A stretch of 64,000 nucleotides of DNA. Source: Cinclus cinclus (lineage: Eukaryota; Chordata; Aves; Passeriformes; Cinclidae). Where the stretch lies: assembly GCF_963662255.1 (NCBI RefSeq), contig NC_085052.1, positions 7,071,307 to 7,135,306 on the forward strand. The letters run 5' to 3'. Both the position numbers and the translations under genes were made by a program. Below, piece by piece: positions 13,992 through 25,300 of the stretch. Every line of letters begins with the position of its first letter. Position 1 is the stretch's first letter. The notes below the pieces were generated by a model. It saw nothing but the letters and a program-made list of their open reading frames with translations, was not told the DNA's origin and made no database searches.

Positions 13992-15170
13992 GAAGACAAG
14001 TTTGAAGCTTTGGAAGGTTTCTATCTGAAGTGTGCAGGTGATGCTAAGTGTAAGATGACTGGAGATGCTTTAGGAGAAGTGCTGAAGAAACTAACAGTAT
14101 ACTCCCAAGAGTAAAGACCAAAGATTTTGGAAGGGAATTAGGATCAGAATGTGGCAAGGACTGCATGCCTTCAGAACCTGGATCAAGTTCATGATGAGAC
14201 TGAATCAAAAGAAAATGCCAAGAGACAAAGCCACTTCAGAATATTTGGAGGGCATGGTGGAGAGAAGGAACATTAATGCCTGAGAAGAAAGCAGAATAGT
14301 CACCTGAAGGAAAGAGCAACATTCTTTTGCCAATCTGATGAACAATGAAAATCCTTTCTTTTCAAAGAAGAAAATTACAAAGGGATGGACCTGAGCTGTT
14401 TGTGGAGCTCAGCTCTGAAGGGATCCAAGAGGCAATTACAAGCCTTTGGGAAGAATTTGGCACCATGTGTTGACAGGGTTGCCATTAAATTATTAAAAGC
14501 AGAAGGAGGTAAACAAAGCCAAGGGCCGTACAGAATAATTCTGTTGATTTCAGATAACTGAAAAAAATTTCAGAACCATTGAAGGTGGTTTTCAGAAAAG
14601 CAATGTAAAAGCCAGTGGTGAGAGTGCCTGTGTTTTTCTGAAAGCCTAAAAAGCTTTCTCAGAAGGGTTGACATTTTTGGGGGGTTGTTTTTACGTGGTT
14701 TTTGTGTGTTTGTTTGTTTGTTTGTTTTTAAAAAAGCAGGAACATTTCAATAATACCGATTTGGATTCTGGAAAAATAATTCTCCCAAATATTAAATAAT
14801 CATAAGATATTTGAAGATATATAACATTATAGTCAGAATGAATACACACACTTCTAGATTTTAAGAAATCTCACACCACTATATTGTGGCCTTTGAGCCA
14901 CATTGGAGAAATTTATAACTCCCTAAGACATTTTTTAACAGGCCTAGTCACAATTTGCAATGAAGAAGATGGAGCATGTAGAAGTGTAAAAACTCTGGTC
15001 CATTTAATATAAATGAGGGATTAAGGCATGGAAATGCATTATCCCTGATATTCCTCAACATGGCTAAAATGTTACATGCACTGACATTTTCAGACTACAG
15101 TGGACAAAACAGTGGAGCACCTTTGAGATCTATGGTCTGGGCACCTGAGAATGAAGCAGAAGGTGCCGAA
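13992..15170 (+). mobile_element. Decayed RTE-like LINE (reverse transcriptase relic)
   Basis: Remnant of a non-LTR retrotransposon polyprotein, sense on plus. Pieces occur in the order expected of a LINE. (1) The linker before RT, 13992-14114, begins EDKFEALEGFYLK and ends with GDALGEVLKK. (2) HSFANLMNNENP at 14320-14355 resembles the 'F-x-x-L-L-N' segment. (3) EAITSL at 14429, then after a one-base shift KNLAPCVDRVAIKLLKAEGG from 14451, matches the 'K-A-P-G-x-D-G-I/V-x-x-E-L-L-K' RT entry. (4) PYRIILLIS (about 14527) matches 'NYRGI-x-LL'. (5) FGFWKNN near 14759 matches 'FGFRKGR'. (6) GACRSVK then NEGLRHGNALSLIFLNMA (about 15010-15065) matches 'GLRQGDALSP-x-LFN-x-A'. The Y-A-D-D box, endonuclease and 3' end were not found. 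Several stops and at least two frameshifts show it is long dead. A (TTTG)n tract interrupts it. The GLRQGDALSP form argues against CR1 and for RTE-like elements, possibly AviRTE; the clade is an inference. Confidence 0.7.
14708..14727. repeat. (TTTG)n microsatellite
   Basis: Five tandem TTTG units followed by a T/A run, lying inside the LINE relic between its LLIS and FGFWK pieces. It probably arose after the element decayed. Confidence 0.9.
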
Positions 15171-18100
15171 TGAAAAATGGCTACTTGAAGAAGAACAACA
15201 AAGAAGAAATAATATAAAATCAGATATCTACTAAGCCCAAATAATGAAAAAGACCATTAAATTGAATATACTAGTAAAACATTTACCAAGGAAAGGAAAA
15301 TGACATTGATAAGCAGAATAAAGAGCAAATTCTGTGACCATTATTATATGAAAAGTCACATCGTTTGAATATCTGCAAGCAAATAATTTGGTTTGGTTGC
15401 TGTTTTTTAAAATTGTGTCTCAAGTTATGGTATAAAAAACGAACACTGAGCACTATGAAATGAACCTGATACTAAATAACTTAGCAACTAAAATATACTC
15501 ATCACTCTTGCAGTGACTGATATTTTTAGATCAGTAAAGAGCTCTGAGTACTCTCTGTACATTAATTAATTAATCTTAAATATTCCCAAGTAAGGGTAAT
15601 TTTATCATGCCTAAGTATTCACTTAGGGAAACTTTTTTGGCCTTATTTCCACCATCTTTTTTAGAAGTAGAAACAAAATTACCTGTATTAATATATTTAA
15701 AAGATTTTTATACCTGACCATTTGGCTCTTAGTGCTTTGGGAAGGGGTGGGGAAGAGGAGACTTGCAGGAGTATTGACAAATTTCACATCTGACAGGAAG
15801 CTTTAGGAAACAGACAATTTGTGTAGAGCTCTTTAATGAAAACATCCATGCTGGTTATCCTAAACATTATGTTCCAAAACTAGGTTTATTTTTTCTCAGT
15901 TATATTTTATAACTTAAGAGACCATCAGGTGTTCACATGAAAAAATAAATTTTGCTCCATGTTAATCTCTAAAAGTCATATAATAAAAATGACTTTTAAA
16001 AGATACTGACCTTAGAATAATTGTTAAAAAGACACAGACCTTCAGGAGAATAAGATGTTTCTGATATCTTTTAGGTCTTGAAGTGCATTTGAAGAGCTCC
16101 ATCTTACTTTTTTCTTGCTTCTTGTCTACTGAAAGGTCTTTGAGAAAAAGGCATTTGCTAAAATTGGAACATAGCATAGCTAAGCATAGCTTTGATAATA
16201 TCATAGAAAGAGAAACGGTCACTGTTAAATGAGTAGCAATTCTGTCAAAATTCATATTCTTTCTGTATTGCTAACTCTGATCTTAGCTTGTTAGAACAGC
16301 TACAGGAAAATATACTAGAAAAGGAAGGATACAAAAGGACAGGAGATGTCTCATCTTCTGCACTCAGTCTTGGACATGTGGAAAATACTGATACCAAATT
16401 GATAATAACTGATAACAACTGATAGTTGATAACATTTTCTATCCAGTGTTTCAAGCACACTTCTATACCCCCACTCAGAAGACAAACATTTAAGGTTTTA
16501 TTTCTGTAGAAATGCCTGATATTATGTACATAAATAGCCACTGAGTTAGCCCTCATATTATTCAATATAATATGTGAGGAAACTGAGAGAACGTTCTGAT
16601 TTAGATCAGCTGTGAAAGCAATTACATAATCCATTTTATATATATATATTTAGGCGTGCGTAGACATACACAAATACATATGCTTTCAAAATAATTGTTT
16701 GGTTTGCCCATTGGCCCTACTATTGCATTCTCATTTTAGAAAAAGGCAGCTTTTAACACATCAGCATGGGCACAGAAATGTTGTTTCAAGACACAAACAA
16801 GTTTCAGTAGACATGAGCAAGCTTGGGGTAATAGTAGTCCCTTTCAGCATCACAGCAAATTTCAGAGAGGCCCTAGAATTCCAACTATATGTACAAGATG
16901 ATGATTTTCCAAATCAGAAATACCTGCAGCCACAGAAATGGCCACATGTGGCCATATAGGCAGTCGTATAGAAATAGAAAAAATCCTTATGAAAGTAAAA
17001 TTGCATTAAACAAGGAAAAGCTGAAAAAACACATGTATGGCCCTGAGTTATATAAGCCTAGATGCTGCAAGGAGGTTTTTTTGCCATCTTTGTCCTTTTT
17101 TGTTAGTATTTAATAAGGAAATACAACTGAAGACAGCAGGGGAAGTTCTGGCCACCTGAAGACATCCCTGGGCTTGTTATTATCTCTTATAAGCACCTCA
17201 AAGAGCCTTGGGTATTCCATACTTTATTCTAGATCTGAAATAAGTATCAGTAAACTTCAGTTTTTCAGGTAATGCTGCACCTTAGAGAGTGGAAAAAAAT
17301 ACAGTTAATTCATTTAATTTTCCTGAGTAATGTCAAACATTCTGAACAGGACATTTTTTGCTTATAAAAAAGAGGGATTGTAAATTACCTTTAACAGAGA
17401 ATTTTTCTTTATTGTCAAGAAACCTTTCAGATGATTTTTAAAAAACTGGTAATGAAATTAGGTACATAATGATTTTATAATTTAAATGAATACTAGGAAA
17501 GTTATTATGCGTGAAGATTGAACATCTGTTAAAGTGATCCCAAACTAAAATTCTTACCATCAGGATTCCAGCCTCTACATTAAATTATTTAGAAAATTAT
17601 TATTGCTGCAGATTTTACACGTAACAAATTCCATGCCCCAATCTGAAATTGTCAAAATGCTTTTGATTTGGGAAGATGAGAGGAAACTCTATGTATAAAA
17701 AGAGCAGTCAGCTATGAATATTCTCAAATCAGATGAATTGAAATGTTCCTTAATAGTATATTCATGCCTTAACATGTCAAGAATTTGACCTTTTTTATTA
17801 AATAATTTTCATAGTGGCAACATACTGATAACTTTTTTTTTTTGTACAAGTAAACAAACATTTCATTACATTTCATAGGAATGTAATGAATGGAAGCAAA
17901 TATTCTGAAGTGTGCAAATTCAATTTAAGTAACTTCAGGATTTTATATAAATATAGAAATACAAAGAGGAACTGAAGCACTAAACCCATGTTACCATGGA
18001 CAGGCTATCTCATATTTGGAACAGTAATTCATAGCTGCTGGATTTCCCTCAGCAGAACACATGGACTGAGGAGGGGGAGGTTGAATCCTGACAATCAGAA

Positions 18101-19399
18101 CTTCACTGGGGCTTACTTGCCAGAACAGCACTTACTCATTTATTTTTCATCCAGTATAAATCACATTAAGAGTAAAACAGGCCATTCAACATTTTCTGAC
18201 TCTAAGAAAGGGTTCCAAAATGAAATTGGAGAACATGGTTTTAAAAAAATGGCCTTTTCTTCACACAGCCATAATGGGACTGTTCATAAAACATCTCATC
18301 TGAAGCACAGGGGTGGTTACCAAAAGGTTTGCACTTGTCAGTAACTAACAAAATGTAGTTATCAGACATTTATGCTATTCATACCTTCCAAAAAGAAAGC
18401 TTTGGTATAAGATGTGTTTGCAAACTTCTTGTTTTTAAGTGTGGCCATTATATAAGTATTTTTATTTACTTCATTATTGTCTGAATTTACTAATTTGCAT
18501 GCAACCAGGGATCCTGGGAGAAGATACTTCAGAAAAAAAATTCTCAGAGTGAAGGGAAATGCTGAATGATCCCATGACAAACATGCTTTTCTTGTACACT
18601 AAAATAACATTTTTACCTGAAAACACAGTAAAATGGCTGATCGCTATTTGCCTATCTTCAGTGTTACAATAAAATATCTTAATCCCTTTAAAAGTCACAC
18701 CTGATTTTCAAGTATTTTTCAAACTCTGGTTGAGATACAGAGGAATGTAATCCTGTATGAGTGAGCACAGTCAAAACTCTTGTACAGGACTGGATGGTCT
18801 TTCTCTGGAAGGGGTTACCAGTACATTCACAAAACACACACTGCATATTTCTTATGTGAGATGCTTAGGTTGAGGATAACTCAGAGTTTGGAATATATTC
18901 CAGACAAGTGGCTCTTTCTTTTTCCTAAGTCTATGCATCATGTAAACCAGTCCCATCAGTTTATATTCACTTGAACAGATTAACTTCAAAACTGGCAGAA
19001 AGGGTTGTTTTCAAAGGACAATTTTTTCACTAGGCTAAGTAGCACTGGTTCAAATTTCCCAGCAGAACCTTTAAAAGTGAATTTTTAAAGTTTTAGGTTA
19101 TATGAGGTCAGAATAGGCAATAAAAGTCACAAGATTGTGATGGCATTATTTTAAGATAATAATCTTATTTTAAGATATGAAAATACTGAAACAATCATGC
19201 CAGTATAAGAAATAATTATACCATAATTCATAAGTGCATAATTTATCAAAACAATACAGCAGTCATGGCTGGATGCAACCTAATACTCCTGTATAAGATA
19301 TAACTACATACTGTACAATTGTTCCTTTTCAATAATTACTTTTACATTTAGTCCTCATCCAAATTAAGCTGAGTACTTCTATGTATGAATGGCTTTAGG
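15171..19399. other. Non-coding stretch, no gene recognised
   Basis: AT-rich sequence. Reading frames reach about 129 codons on minus (16245-16634) but have no recognisable motifs and no consistent splice frame. A homeobox-type repeat attaattaattaat lies near 15563. Nothing else stands out except the small hairpin listed separately. Confidence 0.55.
17859..17892. repeat. Short imperfect inverted repeat
   Basis: The arms cattt(c)attacat and atgtaatgaatg are reverse complements apart from one extra T, around a short loop. It could form a hairpin of about 12 bp. It is too short and AT-rich to call as a microRNA or a transposon end. Confidence 0.5.
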
Positions 19400-19424
19400 A
19401 AATAAACACAACTCACAACAGGGC

Positions 19425-19430
19425 TTTATT
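19425..19430 (-). promoter_or_regulatory. Candidate poly(A) signal AATAAA
   Basis: The minus strand reads AATAAAGCCC, then a G/T-rich downstream element within 25 nt. Of the AATAAA matches 3' of the candidate terminal exon it has the best downstream context. Cleavage would fall at about 19405-19412. Confidence 0.35.
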
Positions 19431-19997
19431 ACTGCTACTGCACCACCATGGCATGCAAGTAACTATGTAGTCAACTATAAACAGTAAAATGTCATCATCT
19501 TTCTGAAATAAAAGAACATAAAAAATACAGATATAGTAGTAAAACATCAATTTTCTTTTTATATCTTTCATATTTACCAAAAGTCCAGCATTACATGAGA
19601 CATTTATACCTCTGTATCACTCTCCTGTACTAGGATGGTGGCAAATTTGGAGTTGAGAAACTATACTTTCAACAAGCTTGTACAAAACTATTCGTTTCAT
19701 ATTACACTCTGTCAGTGTGCAATGCATAAATGACAATATGACACATCTGCTACCTGCCCCTTAGCATTCTCCTACTCTTTTCTACGTTCATGAATCTTGA
19801 GTAAATAAAAAGTCCAAGGGCCATCAAAGCTGGTTGCCAGGTAATCTGTTGTGGTTACTGAGCCCCCAGAAGACTAAAGTCCTGCACAAAGGAAATTCTT
19901 TCATCTCCTTTTTGTTGTTGAGTCCTGATTGTGTGAGGTTCCACACTGGTTGTGGGATTTGACAACTAATGTTGAAAGCAAGTTAGACTTTAAACAC

Positions 19998-20032
<35 letters not shown>

Positions 20033-20033
20033 T
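19998..20033. repeat. (TTTA)n tetranucleotide microsatellite
   Basis: About nine tandem TTTA units. On the minus strand this is (TAAA)n and so contains many overlapping AATAAA hexamers. It is the reverse complement of the (TAAA)n tract at 21649-21684. Confidence 0.95.
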
Positions 20034-20094
20034 GTGGGGTAATTCCTTAACAGGTGCTGAAGTGACAATGAAATGAAATTCCGCAGCTGTGAGG

Positions 20095-20108
20095 AAAAAA
20101 AAAAAAAA
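20095..20108. repeat. Poly(A) run
   Basis: Fourteen A residues on plus (poly(T) on minus). No transposon body is recognisable on its 5' side. Confidence 0.9.
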
Positions 20109-21079
20109 TCCATACTTTATTATAAAACCAAGAGCCAAAGTGCCAACTGGGATGAATTTCTTCTGCTTACAGGTCAGGACAATATATAGATACTAGCAAA
20201 TTTCAATATTGAAAAAGGAGAAGGTTGAATAACAGCATGATCAACTCTCCTTAGATTTGCAGTCTTGGGAAAAAATATTGTAAAGTAGCTTTTCCATGCT
20301 CAATTAATTTTACTGATTATTTAGCTGGCATGGAGAAATCTTTGTAAAACACCCTTAATTCAGGACAAACTCAGAGGTACAGAAAAGAAAGCCCATCCAT
20401 CAGTCTTTTTCAGCCCAAATTATGTTTATGAGATTTTTTTAAAATGTAAAGAAAAATATTCATTAAATACTCGGGTCACAGTATTTAATAGAATTATCTT
20501 TCAAATATTACATGAGGTGTTCTTGGGATACACCTTTGCTAAACTCAAAAGATGCCTACCTCTTCTGGGCAATGATAAAAACCACCTAAATCCTAATGAA
20601 TCTCTTTAATTCCTGCTTTCTGGAAAGAAATCTTAATGCCAATTACAATGAAAGAACTGTACAATTCCCATTGTTACATTAGCTATACAAAAATTTCCTT
20701 TAGTTTCTTGGAATATGCTCAGTTTTCAATTATACAATTTGCTTCTACATTACAAAAAAATTGTAAAGCTTTTCCTATTTCTGTCCAAGGATTTTCCCTG
20801 CTCTGATATGTTCAGGATTAAGAACACTCGATATTTTATTTTGCATTTTGTTGATACCAGGGTCCACTCTTTTTATTAAAGCTCATCAAGCACACTCATA
20901 CCTACCACAAGTTTGTTCTGCTTTGGGGGATAGCAGGCTGTGTGACTAAAACAGAGCACAGTACCTCATGTGTTCATTCATAGATTTGCCTCCATAAAAA
21001 CTGAGGCTGTAGTGTAGCTTTCAATGGAAGCCATTTAAAAAGAAAACATTACAGAATATACAATTGTAGTTTTTGACTC

Positions 21080-21204
21080 TCAGACACAAGTTCCTTGACG
21101 TGTTGAAAGGTGATGTTTTCGATTTCTGACTCCTGAACTCTTATCTTTACAGTCTGCAGGCTTCTGTTGTGAAATGTCTATCAGAGCACTTGCAATTGCA
21201 AGAC
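21080..21204 (-). CDS. Candidate terminal coding exon, unidentified protein
   Basis: On minus, a strong acceptor (ttttgtttttcctttatcttacag) precedes 125 nt. These give two bases of a split codon, 40 open codons and a TGA (21080-21082). The peptide starts LAIASALIDISQQKPADCKD, a short hydrophobic/helical piece turning polar, and ends with a basic tail (VRNRKHHLSTRQ) and GTCV. The other two frames close early, so the long frame is unique. The frame joins in phase to the candidate exon 618 bp upstream (codon G|GT, Gly). I do not recognise the family. The same interval also has a plus-strand mirror, with acceptor ttatctttacag and donor CCT|gtaaga around 54 nt (21153-21206), open in two frames. 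Strand is therefore not certain. The longer frame, the stop and the partner exon favour minus. Confidence 0.4.
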
Positions 21205-21648
21205 CTGTAAGATAAAGGAAAAACAAAATTTAATACTCAGTTTTCCTGAGAAGAATTCTAGATCAACGTGAGGGTTTCTTTCAAGCCAAGTTTATGTACT
21301 TTCCTAGAAGTGATCAGTTTTATTTCAAAGTCAGATAACAAGTTATCACTTTCTTAAATGCTATTTGGTAACAGTGAAGAAACAGCAGAAGGAAAAAATG
21401 CAGTTCAGACACCAGACTGGAAATAAGGAGAACTGATTTCCATTTGTGTTTTTTATTGATTTCCTGTGTGATCTTAGCATGACCATTCTCCTGGTTATGT
21501 GGACCAGAAGCTTTCTGACATGAATTTTCTCATATGAAATATATTTGCATTTAGAAATCGATAAAATCATCAAATCAGAAACTAAGAGAGAAGCAGAAAC
21601 TGCAGTTAGGATAACACTGTACCCCTGAATATTTGCCTTTGGAAAACG

Positions 21649-21650
21649 AA

Positions 21651-21681
<31 letters not shown>

Positions 21682-21684
21682 ATA
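21649..21684. repeat. (TAAA)n tetranucleotide microsatellite
   Basis: About nine tandem units, in the putative intron between the two candidate minus-strand exons. Complementary to the (TTTA)n tract 1.6 kb away. Confidence 0.95.
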
Positions 21685-21822
21685 TGCATCTTTAATTAGG
21701 GAATATTCATAGGTTAATATTTACCACAAAAAGAAATGAAAATGTCCTTCTACAAAGCACAGATCTGTAAACAAGTAGTGAACCATGATGGCCTGGGTAA
21801 ATTCTAAATGTTTTCAACTCAC

Positions 21823-21917
21823 CAAAACTCTTCTGCTTTGGATTCTGGTTGATTTGTTGATATTTCATGACCTGTTGTAATCTTAATAAGGTATTGCTAA
21901 GGGCATAGACTGGCATG
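21823..21917 (-). CDS. Candidate penultimate coding exon, unidentified protein
   Basis: On minus this ends with a near-consensus donor, TTTTG|gtgagttg, in phase 1. That is exactly the phase needed by the candidate terminal exon at 21204. The open frame contains RLQQVMKYQQINQNPKQKSF, a polar helical-looking stretch. The 5' boundary is uncertain. In-frame acceptors end at 21918 (tttctatgattcctcag), 21897 (tatgcccttag) or 21872 (gattacaacag), giving exons of 95, 74 or 49 nt. None has a strong pyrimidine tract. A CR1 3' end begins at 21924, so the first option would use CR1-derived pyrimidines. Product not recognised. A chance donor and open frame cannot be excluded. Confidence 0.3.
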
Positions 21918-21923
21918 CTGAGG

Positions 21924-22330
21924 AATCATAGAAACACAGAATATTCTGAGTTGGAAAGGACCCACGAGGATCACCACCTCCTGCTTCTGGCCCAGAACAG
22001 GACAATACCAAGAATCTCACCATGTGCATTGTCCACATCCTTCTTAACTCTGCCGGTGCCGTGACCACTGCCCTGGGGAGCCTGTTCCAGTGCCAACCAC
22101 CCTCTAGATGAAGAATTCTTTTCTAACACCCAACCTAAACCTCTCCTAACACAACCTCAGGCTGTTCCCTTGGGTCCTGTCGCAGATCACAGAGCAGAGA
22201 TCATTGTCTGACCCTGCTCTTCCCCTCATGAGGAAGCTGTAACTACAGTGAGGTGTCCCCTCAGTCTCTTCTCCAGGCTGAACAGACCAAGCGACCTCAG
22301 CCACTCCTCCTTCAGCTCTCCTTCTAGACC
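21924..22330 (-). mobile_element. CR1 retrotransposon 3' fragment
   Basis: Read on plus, it starts with the CR1 terminal motif aatcatagaaacacag and the gagttggaaaggaccc segment. It continues through the cctgttccagtgccaacc, ctaaacctctcctaac and tctccaggctgaacag blocks typical of avian CR1 3' ends. The element's sense is therefore minus and its 3' end is at 21924. It is 5'-truncated at about 22330, as most CR1 copies are, and contains no intact reverse transcriptase frame. It lies immediately upstream of the candidate penultimate exon. Conservation of the recognisable blocks suggests a moderately young copy. Confidence 0.92.
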
Positions 22331-25300
22331 TAAGAAGGTAATATTTTAAGAATTTACTCTTCCATTTGCTTGCTACAGCATCCTTGCTAAAAATTAGTGA
22401 CTTCTAAAATACTGTCATTAGCAACACACTTAATACGTGGTAGCTCTAGGATTTTAAATTCACACAGGGGATACTGCAATCAAATGGATTAGGAGTATTC
22501 ACATCACGTGTATGTTCTACTGCAAACCACGAAACCCGTATCTACATAGACCCAAAATGTAGGCAAGGTTGGTGCTGGTTCTCCACACTGCCCAAAACAT
22601 TTCGTTTTCCAACCAATAACACCACCACTCTCTAAGGAAACCTCTGAAAATACTTTTCATCATGTTTAACAGGCAGTCTCTATTTCTTATCTCAAGCCAA
22701 TATCAAACCCAATTCATCTATTACACAGAATCCAATTTTGCAATACTTCTCATGCAATCCCTCATTACGGCACTTATCTACTAAGAAGCTGTGCAAACAT
22801 TATTTTTCACTAACAAGTGTTGTTACAGTCCTCTTTCATAGTATAAAATATATGGTCCGATTCAGTTCAGGTTTCCAGTATCCTGAAAAAATCTATGCTG
22901 TTGCACACTAATAACGTTATCTGTCTGAAGTCACAAAAAAGTTGCAAGAATTGATTAATGTGCATCCAGCTTTTAAAAAATGCAAGATACTGTAAAACAC
23001 TAAGTACAATTATCATTGATACATTTTGGGATATGTAAGAGCCAAGATTAATCAAGCTGTTTTTTCTCACACACACAAATATTTCCTGGCATGAGCCAGT
23101 GATGCTTAAAATTGGACTTTGACAAATCAAATTGATGAAATCTTTGAGGCACACCTTTAAAGTTTGAGCAGCATCTGGTATCAGCAAATTCAGGGATAAA
23201 ACCTAAATAACATTTTGATGATTGCTTACATGTCAGCCCATCTTCAACAGCTAGGCTTAGGGACTATGCTAAACAGAGGGAGTATTGTTAATAAACAGAT
23301 TTTTAAATTTAATAAACTATTTTAAAATACATTTGGATATATTAAGATAACGTCACTCAGTGTGACAACTAACAAAAAGGAATCCTTGGGTCTAACACTG
23401 CATACTGGGATGTACTGGCATGTTGATAGAATTCCATTAAAAGCAGGTCGCTACAGAAGATCATTTTTCAAAACATCACACAAATCATCTGATGAAATCC
23501 ATTTATTACGTTCTCTACACCCAGCATAGTTCCTTGTTATCAAAGCAACACAATTAACTTGGGGAACAATTCATTATTTCAGACTAGCAGTCTAAAGGAA
23601 TTTCATTTACCAAGTCAAGCTTGTGCACAGACACTTTCAGCAAGGAGAATTTACATCAAAATAAAACAGAAGAAAATGCTGTGGCCTAAATATTCATTAA
23701 CAACAATAACAACAAAACCAAAAAAAAAAACCCACCAAAAAACATTCCCTTGATGTTACAGGTTTTTTTATCGAAATAACAAATGTGAATACATTTACAG
23801 CCATTGAAGTTGGAATTGTAAATTGTACAGTGCTCTAGATGCATTACCTCAACTCCTAAGTTATTACATTTACCCCACCTTCTCTGAATGCTGCTGTTTA
23901 AATATCCTACCTAACATCCAGACTGGTATTTTCCAAATCAGTACATGGTCTCTGCTTCTGACTCTTGAGCAGCATGGCAGAAAGGAACAGTGCAATCAGT
24001 AAGGATCCCAAGTGGAGACTCAACGGGTCACCTCTAATTTCTGGAAATTCAATCTTAGTTGCAGAATCAGCCCTATTTTTAAATTTAGTTTGTTTTTTCT
24101 ACTAAATGTTATAGAAATAACCTGACCTAGTTCTATGCAGCTCAAACAACCTCTAGCTTGTTTTAAGGATATGTATCCATTAGTCATTAAGAGGTGAGCC
24201 CACTCAAATTGTAAGTGGAAAGTAAATTTTTGTAAGAGATAATTGCATCCACAATGAGGAAAACACCAGAGGAAGCAATATGAATTTGGTTATCCTTAGC
24301 AGAACTATTGTCTTTCCTAATGGAAGTTAAATGGTAACAGTTTATTTTCAGGAAGTCTCTAATCATAAACTACTGGGGTGTGAATTTTTTTCCTTTTTAA
24401 TGTTTTTCACAATAGTGGAAAACTATTAATAATTAGAGGGATCAAATATAGCAAAACCAATGAGATTACCTTGAAAAGCACATTCACGGTTTATATACAA
24501 ATAGCCCTTTAATCCTGCATTCAAACAAGAGCATCTGAAAAAAGTCATTCATTCTGAGATGCTCTCCTCCCAGTCTCTGTAAAAACAGGCAGTACTATAT
24601 ATTTTAATTTTGCAGCAAAACAGCTTCATTAGGCGTGAAAGGTTAATTGCAGGTTTAAGTGCAGTTCGGGGAGCAGTGCACGGGTCTGTGGTGAATAGCA
24701 CAGTCTGCTACAGGAAGGCTGAGTGCTATAAACTGTTTGCCCTGCTGAAATGTTTTACTACCTCATTTACTAACTGTCTTCTTTTACTGCTTGTATTTGT
24801 AGTTCTTCTAAACCTTTAATAGCTACAGTTTTATTTCACTGTAATCAGATTTAAATAGAAATACCCATGCTGGGATGTTTAAACATTTTTCCTCTGATTG
24901 TATACAACTACATTTGAACTGATGTAAGGCTACACTATCTCTAAAAGTAGAAAGAAACTCCCTACATTGATAAAATTAGTTTTATATAATGGTGTGCATA
25001 TTTAAAACCTTTTTTCCTCCTCTATTATTCATTTTAATGAGAAATGCATGGAATTCTTACTACCTCTTTTGTTAAAAGTAAGGGAACAAAGAATGACCTC
25101 AGATTCGTGGTTAGGCGGGTAACTGGAAAAGTATCCCTTCAATTTGAATATGTGTTATTCAGACATAGCATTTGGATAGATGTCTTCATTTGATTAAATT
25201 TCTACACATCATTGTTATGCAGAATCAGAACATTCAGAAAACTGAAGACAATAAAATAACTATGAGCCAGGTAGATCAATTAGATTTGTTTGACATTTTA

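Larger units (their letters stand above)
19412..21079 (-). other. Candidate 3' untranslated region
   Basis: This stretch lies directly 3' (on minus) of the stop codon of the candidate terminal exon. It is AT-rich and contains several AATAAA hexamers on the minus strand: near 20872, near 20836, near 20118, many within the (TTTA)n tract, and one at 19425-19430. The last is followed by a GU-rich run (ttgtgagttgtgttt), the arrangement of a functional polyadenylation site. The assignment depends entirely on the adjacent exon being real. In DNA this AT-rich, AATAAA also arises often by chance. Confidence 0.35.

Noticed and set aside
16245..16634. 129-codon minus-strand open frame
   Set aside because: AT-rich, no motif recognised, no good splice frame; lengths like this are expected in 64 kb.
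21153..21206. Plus-strand 54-nt exon with acceptor ttatctttacag and donor gtaaga, open in two frames
   Set aside because: It is the mirror of the minus-strand candidate. The minus reading has a longer frame, a stop and a phase-matched partner; kept only as an alternative.
23231..23264. Minus-strand mini-exon (donor CAT|gtaagc, acceptor gtttagcatag)
   Set aside because: Only 34 nt, weak acceptor, and its end phase does not fit the next candidate exon.
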